A stretch of DNA of 13,820 nucleotides from JBBSHE01 sp038253325 (GTDB taxonomy: Bacteria; Actinomycetota; Actinomycetes; Propionibacteriales; Nocardioidaceae), in assembly GCA_038253325.1 (NCBI GenBank), contig JBBSHE010000060.1:1-13820 (forward strand), read 5' to 3'. Shown here in pieces: positions 1 to 6,573 of this stretch; the first letter of the stretch is position 1, and each line of letters starts with the position of its first letter. The notes under the pieces were generated by a model. It saw nothing but the letters and a program-made list of their open reading frames with translations. It ran no database searches and was not told the DNA's origin. The position numbers and the translations under genes were made by a program.

Positions 1-24
1 TCTCGAACGTGTTCCGGTCCTGTG

Positions 25-30
25 TAGGTT
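25..30 (+). promoter_or_regulatory. candidate -10 box (TAGGTT) for a leaderless RDD transcript
   Basis: The hexamer TAGGTT fits the actinobacterial -10 pattern TAnnnT and ends 6 nt before the ATG at 37. Transcription would then begin at or next to the start codon, giving a leaderless mRNA. No purine-rich ribosome binding site is visible in the 6 nt between them. No good -35 is seen, but the window begins too close to judge. Confidence 0.35.
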
Positions 31-36
31 CGGCAG

Positions 37-483
37 ATGGCCACCGAACGCCCGCACGTCTCCGACGACGAGGCGGGCTATCGCGCCGGGACCAGGCTCG
101 GACTGCCGGCCGGAGGGCGCAACGCGGTGGCCGGATGGGGGCGACGGATCCTGGCGCTCGTCATCGATTGGTTCGCCGGGCTGCTCGTGATCGCCGCCTT
201 CGCCGGTGGCACGGCATGGAACGGTGGCGGTGCGGCGATGACGTTCCTGCCGCTCGGCATGTTCTTCGTCCAGGCGACGCTGCTCACCGCGTTGGCCGGG
301 GGATCCTTCGGACAGCTCATCACTCGGATCGGCGTACTGCGCCTGCCGGACCGCCGGATCGGGATCGCGTCGGCGGCGTTGCGGACGTTGCTGATCTGCC
401 TCGTCGTACCGCCGCTGGTCTTCGACAAGGACGGGCGCGGCCTCCACGACCTCGCGACGGACACCGTCGTCGTACGCCGCTGA
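37..483 (+). CDS. RDD family membrane protein
   Basis: This 148-residue protein shows the RDD-family layout. An Arg pair at 36-37 opens the first hydrophobic segment (about 38-57), which contains Asp44. Further hydrophobic segments lie at about 69-88 and 113-129. The C-terminal block DKDGRGLHD (130-138), followed by TDTVVV, is the usual RDD ending. It is an inner-membrane protein; the family has no single established biochemical role, with some members linked to ion or solute transport. The ATG at 37 fits homologous lengths and sits 6 nt after a TAnnnT box. In many actinobacteria an RDD gene lies between DUF4191 and glnA, so this copy is probably the last gene of that conserved block, here converging with the lipid operon. 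Family assignment is firm; the function is not known. Confidence 0.85.
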   Translation: MATERPHVSDDEAGYRAGTRLGLPAGGRNAVAGWGRRILALVIDWFAGLLVIAAFAGGTAWNGGGAAMTFLPLGMFFVQATLLTALAGGSFGQLITRIGVLRLPDRRIGIASAALRTLLICLVVPPLVFDKDGRGLHDLATDTVVVRR

Positions 484-490
484 CCCCCGA

Positions 491-581
491 CCGTTTGCCA
501 TGTCAGCATGGGAAATGGTCGGCCACCGGGTCGAATTGCCCGGGTTTGCGCGACCAGCTGCCATGCTGGCATGGCAAACGG
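491..581. repeat. REPIN-like pair of inverted palindromic units, possible bidirectional terminator
   Basis: Positions 491-520 and the reverse complement of 552-581 match at 26 of 30 bases by eye, separated by a 31-nt spacer. Each unit is itself a dyad. The left unit holds CCATG-N4-CATGG (498-511), flanked by TTT and AAA. The right unit holds the perfect GCCATGC-TG-GCATGGC (560-575). The spacer also has CCGGG/CCCGG (526-530 and 539-543). The element starts 8 nt after the RDD stop and ends 24 nt before the stop of the converging methyltransferase gene. Transcribed from either side it could fold into a long stem, so a bidirectional terminator is plausible. The two-palindrome layout also resembles REPIN-type dispersed repeats. 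No U-tract follows it. Confidence 0.6.
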
Positions 582-605
582 CCGCGCCGACCCGCGAACG
601 GGCGG

Positions 606-1853
606 TCAGCGTTCGAGGGTGAGCTGGGCGACGTCGAGATAGCCGGTACGGAACCCCGCCTGGCAGTACGCGAGGTAGTACTCCCACATCCGGCGGAACG
701 TCTCGTTGAACCCTTGGGTCCTGATCGCCGCCCAGTTTTCGTTGAACTGCTGCCGCCACAGCCGCAACGTCTCCGCGTAGTGCTGACCGAATGTCATCCG
801 CCGGGTGACCCGCAGCGAGGTGTCCGCGTCGAGCGCGGCGTCGATCGCCTCCGGCGAGAAGATCAGACCGCCCGGGAACACGTACTTGTGGATCCACCCG
901 TACGTCCCGCGGGTCTCGAGGAAGCGGTCGTGGTCCATCAAGATCGCCTGCACAGCGGCTCGCCCATGGGGCGCAAGCAGCCGGTCGATCGCGCGTACGT
1001 ACGTCGGGAGGTAACGCTCCCCGACGGCTTCGATCATCTCGACGCTCACGATGGCGTCGAACTGACCGGTCTGCTCGCGGTAGTCGCGAAGAGCCACCTC
1101 GACCCGGTCGGCAACGCCGGCGAGCGCGACCCGTTTGCTTGCGAGGTCGGCCTGTTCGACAGAGATCGTGATCGTCGTGACGTCGGCGCCTCGCTCGGCG
1201 GCGCGGATGGCAAGCGTGCCCCATCCGGTGCCGATCTCGAGGATGCGTGATCCCGGTCCGGCACCAACGGCATCCAGGATCGCGTCGATCTTGCGCAGCT
1301 GAGCTGCCTCGAGCGCTGCCCATGTCGGTGCCGGAGTCAGGTTTTCGAACAGCGCCGAGGAGTACGTGAGCGAAGGGTCGAGGAACAGCTCGAACATCTC
1401 GTTGCTCAGGTCGTAGTGCGCGGAGATGTTGCGGCGCGCGCCGTTCAGGTCGTTGCCGCGGCGTGCGGCGAGCGCCGGCAAGAGGTGCTGGCGCAGCACT
1501 TGGAACGGCTTCGGAACGAGGGTCGCCAGCTGGGCGGCGAAGGGCGTCAGCAGGTCGGCGAGATCCGTGCCCGGGCCGGGCTCCCACTCGTGTGCCATGT
1601 AGGACTCGCCGAACCCGATCATCACGTCGCTTCCGACGCGGCGGAAGAAGGCGTCCGGCCGGACCACTGACAGCCTCGGGCTGCCTTTGCAGCCTGCGCC
1701 GAATGTCGTCCCGTCGGGCAGGCTCACTCGGATCGGAAGGTGGCGGATCAGGTACGGGACGGCGCGCCGGGCAACCGACGCGCGGACGCCGCCCGCGGCC
1801 GGTGGGGGGACCGGATGCTGGTTCGTGGTCGAAGGCTGTGATCGTCTGCTCAT
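606..1853 (-). CDS. cyclopropane-fatty-acyl-phospholipid synthase family SAM methyltransferase
   Basis: This 415-residue protein has the usual length of the CFA-synthase family. The SAM-binding motif ILEIGTGWG lies at 204-212, preceded by NISAHYDLSNEMF (142-154). The C-terminal block contains FGQHY (355-359) and the family ending YCQAGFRTG. The family methylates double bonds of phospholipid acyl chains at the membrane surface. Compared with E. coli Cfa by eye, the Cys of YSCA is Ser166 here and the His of LLHTIG is Gln302. Glu275, Ile304 and Tyr359 keep their positions. Cys139 and His266 help bind the catalytic bicarbonate in E. coli, so the product may be a methylated or methylene chain rather than a cyclopropane; that is inference. 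The start ATG overlaps the DUF1365 stop by 4 bases (1850-1853), which suggests translational coupling. It is the last gene of the trio. Confidence 0.88.
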   Translation of the reverse strand: MSRRSQPSTTNQHPVPPPAAGGVRASVARRAVPYLIRHLPIRVSLPDGTTFGAGCKGSPRLSVVRPDAFFRRVGSDVMIGFGESYMAHEWEPGPGTDLADLLTPFAAQLATLVPKPFQVLRQHLLPALAARRGNDLNGARRNISAHYDLSNEMFELFLDPSLTYSSALFENLTPAPTWAALEAAQLRKIDAILDAVGAGPGSRILEIGTGWGTLAIRAAERGADVTTITISVEQADLASKRVALAGVADRVEVALRDYREQTGQFDAIVSVEMIEAVGERYLPTYVRAIDRLLAPHGRAAVQAILMDHDRFLETRGTYGWIHKYVFPGGLIFSPEAIDAALDADTSLRVTRRMTFGQHYAETLRLWRQQFNENWAAIRTQGFNETFRRMWEYYLAYCQAGFRTGYLDVAQLTLER

Positions 1854-2632
1854 GTCATTCCTGCCGGAGGTTCGTGCTTCGGTCGGGGCTGGATGGGTAG
1901 CCTTCGCAGCCAGAGCCGGAAGGCCTGCCAGCGGATCAGAAACGCCACCCGCTGGGGGGTCAGCGGATGGCGGAGCACGGTTCGGGCGACGGCTCGGTTC
2001 GAGGCAGGCGAGAGCCGGCCGTCAACGGATGCGACAAAGACGGGCCGTTCCGAACGCGTCAGCGTGACAGACACGCCGACGCGGTCGGGAGTGAGCCGGC
2101 AACGGATCTCGTACGTGCCGCTCACATCGAAGAAGGGCGAGACATAGAACTCCTTGGCGACGTCGCTGCGACCATGGGGATCGGGACGGAGCACATAACA
2201 GTGGCGCTCGCCGTAGGTATTGTGCACCTCGGCGAGCACACCCTCCGGCTGCCCCGCGCCGTCGTAGACGAAGTAGACCGTGATCGGGTCGAACACGTAC
2301 CCCAAGCAGGTTGCGTTGGTCAGCATGAGTACCCGGTGGGCCGTCCATCCGGTTCCTTGGGCGTCGAGGAAGTCGCGTACCTTCACCGCCAGTGGAGCGT
2401 TGTCGGGCCCGAAGTGATCCTTGGTCCGCACCGACGCGAAGACCCGTGCCCAGCGCGGGAACGCGGCATTCGGTCGGTCGACGTCGACCAGCCACTGCGG
2501 TGTGCGGTAGCGGAACTCGTGCCGGAACGGACGGGTCCTGGTGTGCTGCACCACGGCATCGACGACGGCCGGTGCCACGACGTCGGTCACCGAGGCAAGC
2601 CGACCGGGTCGCGCCGACGGTTCAGCCGACAT
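1850..2632 (-). CDS. DUF1365 domain-containing protein
   Basis: This 260-residue protein carries the hallmark blocks of DUF1365: an N-terminal RHEFRYR-type segment (37-43), GYVFDPITVYFVYD (111-124), EVHNTYGERHCY (135-146) and KEFYVSPFFDVSGTY (160-174). The biochemical function of the family is not established. Its genes are very often found between an FAD-dependent amine-oxidase-like gene and a CFA-family methyltransferase gene, exactly as here, which implies a shared role in acyl-chain modification. No signal peptide or clear transmembrane helix is visible. The gene begins 6 nt after the oxidoreductase stop and its own stop overlaps the next start by 4 bases, so all three are almost certainly one transcript. 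The family call is firm; the role is inferred only from context. Confidence 0.88.
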   Translation of the reverse strand: MSAEPSARPGRLASVTDVVAPAVVDAVVQHTRTRPFRHEFRYRTPQWLVDVDRPNAAFPRWARVFASVRTKDHFGPDNAPLAVKVRDFLDAQGTGWTAHRVLMLTNATCLGYVFDPITVYFVYDGAGQPEGVLAEVHNTYGERHCYVLRPDPHGRSDVAKEFYVSPFFDVSGTYEIRCRLTPDRVGVSVTLTRSERPVFVASVDGRLSPASNRAVARTVLRHPLTPQRVAFLIRWQAFRLWLRRLPIQPRPKHEPPAGMT

Positions 2633-2638
2633 CGCCGG

Positions 2639-3955
2639 TCACCACCCGCCGCCGAACGACTCGGCCGCTGCGACGCCGGACCGGCATCCGTCCTCGTGGA
2701 ATCCCCAGCCCTGGTACGCGCCGGCATAGGCGGTCGACGCCGTGGTGACCTCCGGTAGCCGGCGCAGCGCGGCAACCGACGCCGGCGTGTAGACGGGATG
2801 CCGGTACGTCATCGCAGCCAGCACGCCACGCGGCTCGTCGTCGACCTCGGCGTTCAGGCTCACCAGCACGGGTGAGTCCCGAGGAAACCCCTGTAGCTTG
2901 TTCATCCAGTACGTCACCTGGGGGAGTCCCGGGCGTTCGTCACAGGATTCCCGGGTGAAGTTCCAGCTCGATCGGGCGCCCGCGGCTACCGGCAGGCGAG
3001 TCTCGTCGCGGTGCAGGACGGTTCGGTTGTCGGTGTAGGTGAATGCCGAGAAGACGGTCTTCTCGGCGACGGTGGGATCGGTGAGCAGGTCGAGCACGTC
3101 GTCGCCATGGACCGCGATCACGACCTTGTCGTACCGCTCGTCGGAACCGGACGAGTCGGTGACCGTGACTCCACCGTCGGCGCGTCGAACCTGGGTGACC
3201 TTTGCATCCGCGCGCACGTCGGAGAGAGCTGCCGCGATCTTGTCCACGTACGACCGGGATCCGCCGACCACGGTGTACCACCGTGGTGCGTCGGCGAGCC
3301 GGAGGAAGCCGTGATTGTCGAGAAACGCGAAGAGGTACGCGGCGGGGTAACCCAACGCCGTCTCGGCACCGCATGACCAGACGCAGGAGACGATCGGGAT
3401 CGCGTAATGGTGAACGAAGTAGTCGCTGAAGCCGGCTCGGGCCAGGAACTCACCGTACGTCAGGCTGTCGGACGCGCCGCACTCGTTGGACGCGCCGGAC
3501 GTACAGGGAGCGCCGAGCCTGTCGGACCTGCCGGACCTCAGAAGCCGGCGGGCCTGGCGTTGGAATCTCGTGACCTCGACCAGCATCCGCAGGAACCGGG
3601 GATCGGCCAGCCGCCGCCGTTGGGCGAACAGACCGGACGGACCGCGCCCGCCGGCGAACTCGAGTCCGCAGCCGCGGCAGCCGATGCCCATGCTCATCTC
3701 GGTCGGTCGGACGTCGACACCGAGATCGGTGAACAGCCGACGCAGCAGCGGGTAGGTGCGGTCGTTGTGGACGATGAAGCCGGAGTCGACACTGCGTGTC
3801 CCGTGCGGACCGAGCGCAACGTCGTGCGTGTGCGCGTGCCCGCCGAGGCGGGAGCCCGCCTCGTACAAGGTGACGGCGTGGGATCGGCGCAGCAGGTACG
3901 CCGCGGTGAGGCCCGAGATACCGGCGCCGACGACGGCGACCCGAGGTTTCGTCAT
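2639..3955 (-). CDS. NAD(P)/FAD-dependent oxidoreductase (amine oxidase/desaturase-like)
   Basis: This 438-residue flavoprotein opens with the dinucleotide-binding motif GAGISG (10-15), followed by the Glu of YEAGSRLGG (31-39). The motif SVDSGFIVHN (55-64) and the C-terminal flavin-contact block GWGFHEDG (416-423) are typical of the group linked to DUF1365 and CFA-family genes. Such proteins are usually annotated as amine oxidases or desaturases; the substrate is probably an acyl chain, by context only. Residues about 139-164 form a Gly/Ser/Asp-rich stretch before LTYGEFL, longer than I would expect and encoded by short imperfect repeats. The ATG at 3955 is chosen because the FAD motif follows at once. 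No ribosome binding site is evident, and a hairpin lies just upstream. It is first in the trio, 59 nt from DUF4191. Confidence 0.85.
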   Translation of the reverse strand: MTKPRVAVVGAGISGLTAAYLLRRSHAVTLYEAGSRLGGHAHTHDVALGPHGTRSVDSGFIVHNDRTYPLLRRLFTDLGVDVRPTEMSMGIGCRGCGLEFAGGRGPSGLFAQRRRLADPRFLRMLVEVTRFQRQARRLLRSGRSDRLGAPCTSGASNECGASDSLTYGEFLARAGFSDYFVHHYAIPIVSCVWSCGAETALGYPAAYLFAFLDNHGFLRLADAPRWYTVVGGSRSYVDKIAAALSDVRADAKVTQVRRADGGVTVTDSSGSDERYDKVVIAVHGDDVLDLLTDPTVAEKTVFSAFTYTDNRTVLHRDETRLPVAAGARSSWNFTRESCDERPGLPQVTYWMNKLQGFPRDSPVLVSLNAEVDDEPRGVLAAMTYRHPVYTPASVAALRRLPEVTTASTAYAGAYQGWGFHEDGCRSGVAAAESFGGGW

Positions 3956-3956
3956 C

Positions 3957-4003
3957 GACCGTGGTTCGGCGCCACCGAGCTCCCGGCTTGGTGGCGAACG
4001 GTC
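3957..4003 (-). terminator. strong hairpin between the lipoate operon and the lipid trio
   Basis: CGCCACC-G-AGC (3970-3980) and GCT-T-GGTGGCG (3986-3996) pair around the 5-nt loop TCCCG, giving 10 paired bases and one mismatch (A opposite C on the minus strand). An outer GACCG/CGGTC pair (3957-3961 and 3999-4003) could extend it with bulges. It starts 12 nt past the DUF4191 stop on the minus strand, where an intrinsic terminator would sit. It has no T-run, which is common in actinobacteria. Because it also lies directly upstream of the oxidoreductase ATG, it could instead be an mRNA leader structure or processing site in a read-through transcript. Confidence 0.45.
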
Positions 4004-4014
4004 GGGGGACGCAG

Positions 4015-4722
4015 TCAGCGGCCGCGCAGACTCTGCCGGTTCTGTGACCGAGCCTGGCGGGGGCTCGTCGGCATCGGACCCTTCGGCATCGGCAGCGGCG
4101 GCCGGACGGCGTCGAGCGCTTTGAGCCGCTGAAGCAGGTCGGTCACGTCGGCCGGCTGGATCGTCCGGGGGAGCTTCTGGATGTGCTTGACGAGTCGGGT
4201 GACGGGGACCGTGTTCTCGCCTTCGTCGGCGACGACGATGTCGTAGATCGGGGTCTGTCCGACGACCCGGGCATGCTTCTTCTTCTCCGCGACCAGCAGG
4301 TTGCGGACCCGGTGGGGATTTCCCTCACCGACGAGGATCACACCGGGACGGCCGACGACTCGATGCACGAGGTCCTGGTTCTTCGTGACGGCCACTGCGG
4401 TCTGCACCTGCCAGCCGCGGCGCAGGATGCCGAGCGCCGAAGCGGCGGCGCCCGTCCGACCCTCGAGACGGGCGTATCCGGCGCGCTCGACCCGTCGTCC
4501 GAAGACGTACATCGCGACGACGAGGCCGACCATCACGCCGAGGACCACACCGGCGATCGGATGGATGAAGAACCACCCGAGCGCTCCGACCGCACCTCCC
4601 GCGACCACGAAGCAGCCCAGCAGGATCAGCCCGAGCCACTTGTCGTGTTCCTTGCCGAGGCGGTACGCCTGGAGCAGGCGGTTCGGCTCGCGCTTCTTGC
4701 TCGCCGCCTTGTTGCGCGCCAT
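4015..4722 (-). CDS. DUF4191 domain-containing membrane protein
   Basis: This 235-residue protein belongs to the actinobacterial DUF4191 family typically encoded directly after lipA. A basic N-terminus (MARNKAASKKREPNR) precedes two hydrophobic segments at about 28-50 and 56-74. A cytoplasmic-looking domain follows, with a conserved GWQVQTAVAVTKNQDLVHRV-type block near 103-122 and a Pro/Arg-rich C-terminus. The function is unknown. The ATG at 4720-4722 was chosen over longer in-frame options because those run through lipA. A GTG immediately upstream (4723-4725) is also possible, since GGGGAG lies 8 nt before it. The gap to the lipA stop is 17 nt, so it is the third gene of the lipB-lipA operon. 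Confidence 0.85.
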   Translation of the reverse strand: MARNKAASKKREPNRLLQAYRLGKEHDKWLGLILLGCFVVAGGAVGALGWFFIHPIAGVVLGVMVGLVVAMYVFGRRVERAGYARLEGRTGAAASALGILRRGWQVQTAVAVTKNQDLVHRVVGRPGVILVGEGNPHRVRNLLVAEKKKHARVVGQTPIYDIVVADEGENTVPVTRLVKHIQKLPRTIQPADVTDLLQRLKALDAVRPPLPMPKGPMPTSPRQARSQNRQSLRGR

Positions 4723-4739
4723 CACTCGACCAGCTCCCC

Positions 4740-5672
4740 TCACCACCGGAGGTCCGCCGTGCCGCGGGACTCCAGGGCCCGACGATACAGTCGTCCGGCC
4801 CGATACGACGACCGCACCAGCGGCCCGCTCATCACGCCGGCAAACCCCAGGTGCTCCGCCTCGGTCTTCAGCTCGACGAACTCCTCCGGCGGCACCCACC
4901 GCTCGATCGGATGATGCCGGACGGATGGACGGAGGTACTGGGTGACGGTCAACAGATCGGTTCCGGCACGGCGCAGGTCGGACATCGCTGCACTGATCTC
5001 CGCCCGGGTCTCGCCCATTCCGAGGATCAGGTTCGACTTCGTGACCAGTCCGGCGGTCCTGGCCATCCGCAACACGTCGAGCGACCGTTCGTACCGGAAG
5101 CCGGGACGGATCCGCCGGAAGATCCGTGGGACCGTCTCGATGTTGTGGGCGAACACCTCCGGCGCCGCGCCGAAGAGCTGGCCGAGCAGGTCGGCCTTGG
5201 CGGAGAAGTCGGGCGCCAGCATCTCGACACCGACGCCGGGGTTGAGGTCGTGGATCCTGCGGATCGTCTCGGCGTACAGCCACGCACCCTCGTCGTCCAG
5301 GTCGTCACGGCAGACGCCGGTCACGGTGGCGTACCTCAGCTGCATCGCGCGGACGCTCTCCGCGACCCGCGTCGGTTCCTCACGGTCGAGATCGTCCGGC
5401 TTGCCGGTGTCGATCTGGCAGAAGTCGCAGCGACGGGTGCACTGGTCCCCGCCGATCAGGAACGTCGCCTCGCGGTCCTCCCAGCACTCGTAGATGTTGG
5501 GGCAGCCGGCTTCCTGGCAGACGGTGTGGAGGCCTTCGCGCCTCACCAGCGCCTGGAGCTGCTGGTACTGCGCGCCCATCGTCGCCCGGGTCTTGATCCA
5601 CGCGGGCTTCTTCTCGATCGGGGTGGCGGCGTTTCGTACCTCGAGCCGCAGCAGCTTCCGTCCGTCGGGCAC
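4740..5672 (-). CDS. lipA: lipoyl synthase (radical SAM)
   Basis: LipA inserts two sulfurs into the octanoyl chain carried by lipoyl domains of 2-oxoacid dehydrogenases and GcvH. Numbered from the chosen start, the auxiliary-cluster motif CQEAGCPNIYEC holds Cys52, 57 and 63. The radical-SAM motif CTRRCDFC holds Cys78, 82 and 85. The RSSY motif that supplies a serine ligand to the auxiliary cluster is at 287-290. The start is uncertain. GTG at 5672 is preceded by AGGAG at 5-nt spacing and gives the usual short N-terminus before GRKLLRLEVRN. A longer 325-residue form from GTG 5717 lies 7 nt after a TAGGCT box and could be made from a leaderless transcript. One oddity is Cys120 in TGVCRDDL, where TGVARDDL is usual. 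LipB is encoded just upstream and DUF4191 17 nt downstream. Confidence 0.95.
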   Translation of the reverse strand: MPDGRKLLRLEVRNAATPIEKKPAWIKTRATMGAQYQQLQALVRREGLHTVCQEAGCPNIYECWEDREATFLIGGDQCTRRCDFCQIDTGKPDDLDREEPTRVAESVRAMQLRYATVTGVCRDDLDDEGAWLYAETIRRIHDLNPGVGVEMLAPDFSAKADLLGQLFGAAPEVFAHNIETVPRIFRRIRPGFRYERSLDVLRMARTAGLVTKSNLILGMGETRAEISAAMSDLRRAGTDLLTVTQYLRPSVRHHPIERWVPPEEFVELKTEAEHLGFAGVMSGPLVRSSYRAGRLYRRALESRGTADLRW

Positions 5673-5724
5673 CGCAGCTCCTGCGGACACCACCGTCCCG
5701 TCAGACACCACAGTCACATCGGTC

Positions 5725-5730
5725 AGCCTA
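5725..5730 (-). promoter_or_regulatory. candidate internal -10 box (TAGGCT) in the lipB-lipA gap
   Basis: Read on the minus strand this is TAGGCT, fitting TAnnnT, and it ends 7 nt before the GTG at 5717. It could drive a leaderless lipA transcript starting at that GTG. No convincing -35 is visible. In the same spacer, GTCAG and CTGAC could form a weak hairpin with bulges after the lipB stop. Confidence 0.25.
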
Positions 5731-5753
5731 GCCGTCCCTGCGGGGCCTGACGC

Positions 5754-6482
5754 TCAGAAGAGCTGGCCACCGGATGCGACGCCTGCGCCGAGCGGTGGCA
5801 GCGGCTCTGCGCGGACGATGTCGGATGAACGCTCGTACGCGTCCCACGCCAACAGGTCAGCGAGATGGCGCCGGGTGGCAGGAAGCACGTCGCGTGCCGT
5901 GACGTCGCGAGCGAGCTCGGCGGAGAGGGACGTGACGGTCGCATCGGTGATGCCGCAGGGGACGATCGCGCCGAATGCGTCGAGGTCGCAGTCGCAGTTC
6001 AGGGCGAAGCCGTGCATCGTGACGCCACGAGATACCCGGATCCCGATTGCCGCGATCTTGCGTTCGAGTCGGCCGTCGGCCGCCGGTAGCCATACTCCGG
6101 CCCGGCCCTGGGCCCGCCCCGTTGCCAAACCAAAGTCGGCGCAGACCCGGATCAGCGCCTCTTCGAGCCTGCGGACGAAGTCGACGACATAGACGTGGCC
6201 GGGCAGCTTGACGATGGGGTAGCCGACCAGCTGGCCCGGCCCGTGCCAGGTGATCTTGCCGCCGCGGTCGACGTCGATGACCGGCGTTCCGTCGACCGGC
6301 CGCTCGGTCGCCTCCGTCCGTCTGCCGGCCGTGTAGACCGACGCGTGTTCCAGCAGCAGTGCGACGTCCGAGATCGTGTCGGCGACCCGGTCGGCGTGCA
6401 GCGACCGCTGCCGCGCCCATGCGTCCGCGTAGTCGGCATACGCGGGCGACAGGCCAAGCTCCTCGAACCTCAGCGCCGTCAC
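5754..6482 (-). CDS. lipB: lipoyl(octanoyl) transferase
   Basis: LipB moves the octanoyl group from acyl carrier protein to lipoyl domains, the step before LipA. In this 242-residue protein the family motif RGGKITWHGPGQLVGYP spans 73-89. The catalytic Lys142 lies in RKIAAIGIRVSRGVTMHG (141-158). The catalytic Cys176 lies in IVPCGI, followed by TSLSAEL. The C-terminus from about 215 is a Pro/Gly-rich tail. The start is GTG at 6482. There is no clear ribosome binding site, but TACGCT lies 7 nt upstream, which fits a leaderless transcript. The gene is divergent from the purine permease across a 200-nt control region and is followed after 36-81 nt by lipA, depending on the lipA start used. Confidence 0.95.
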   Translation of the reverse strand: MTALRFEELGLSPAYADYADAWARQRSLHADRVADTISDVALLLEHASVYTAGRRTEATERPVDGTPVIDVDRGGKITWHGPGQLVGYPIVKLPGHVYVVDFVRRLEEALIRVCADFGLATGRAQGRAGVWLPAADGRLERKIAAIGIRVSRGVTMHGFALNCDCDLDAFGAIVPCGITDATVTSLSAELARDVTARDVLPATRRHLADLLAWDAYERSSDIVRAEPLPPLGAGVASGGQLF

Positions 6483-6489
6483 AGAGAAC

Positions 6490-6495
6490 AGCGTA
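6490..6495 (-). promoter_or_regulatory. candidate -10 box (TACGCT) for lipB
   Basis: On the minus strand the hexamer reads TACGCT, matching TAnnnT, and lies 7 nt before the GTG start of lipB. This is the spacing expected when transcription begins at the start codon. No good -35 is seen at 17-18 nt. It is one of three such arrangements in this window. Confidence 0.35.
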
Positions 6496-6573
6496 GGCGG
6501 TCGTCGCCCGCCTCGATGTTCGGACGGCAGACCGGTGGCCCGCTCGAACAGAAGACCGAGGCGATTGGCCGGG

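Noticed and set aside
9..1250. 413-codon plus-strand frame crossing the RDD gene and the converging methyltransferase
   Set aside because: It is Arg-rich without motifs, runs straight through the inverted-repeat element, and conflicts with two recognised genes.
2639..3955. Oxidoreductase as a carotenoid desaturase or squalene-pathway flavoprotein
   Set aside because: No carotenoid or hopanoid genes are adjacent. The GWGFHEDG ending and the DUF1365/CFA neighbours fit the acyl-chain-linked group better.
4015..5283. Long N-terminal extension of the DUF4191 frame into lipA
   Set aside because: The extension has no relation to the family and overlaps lipA. The membrane protein starts at MARNK with GGGGAG upstream.
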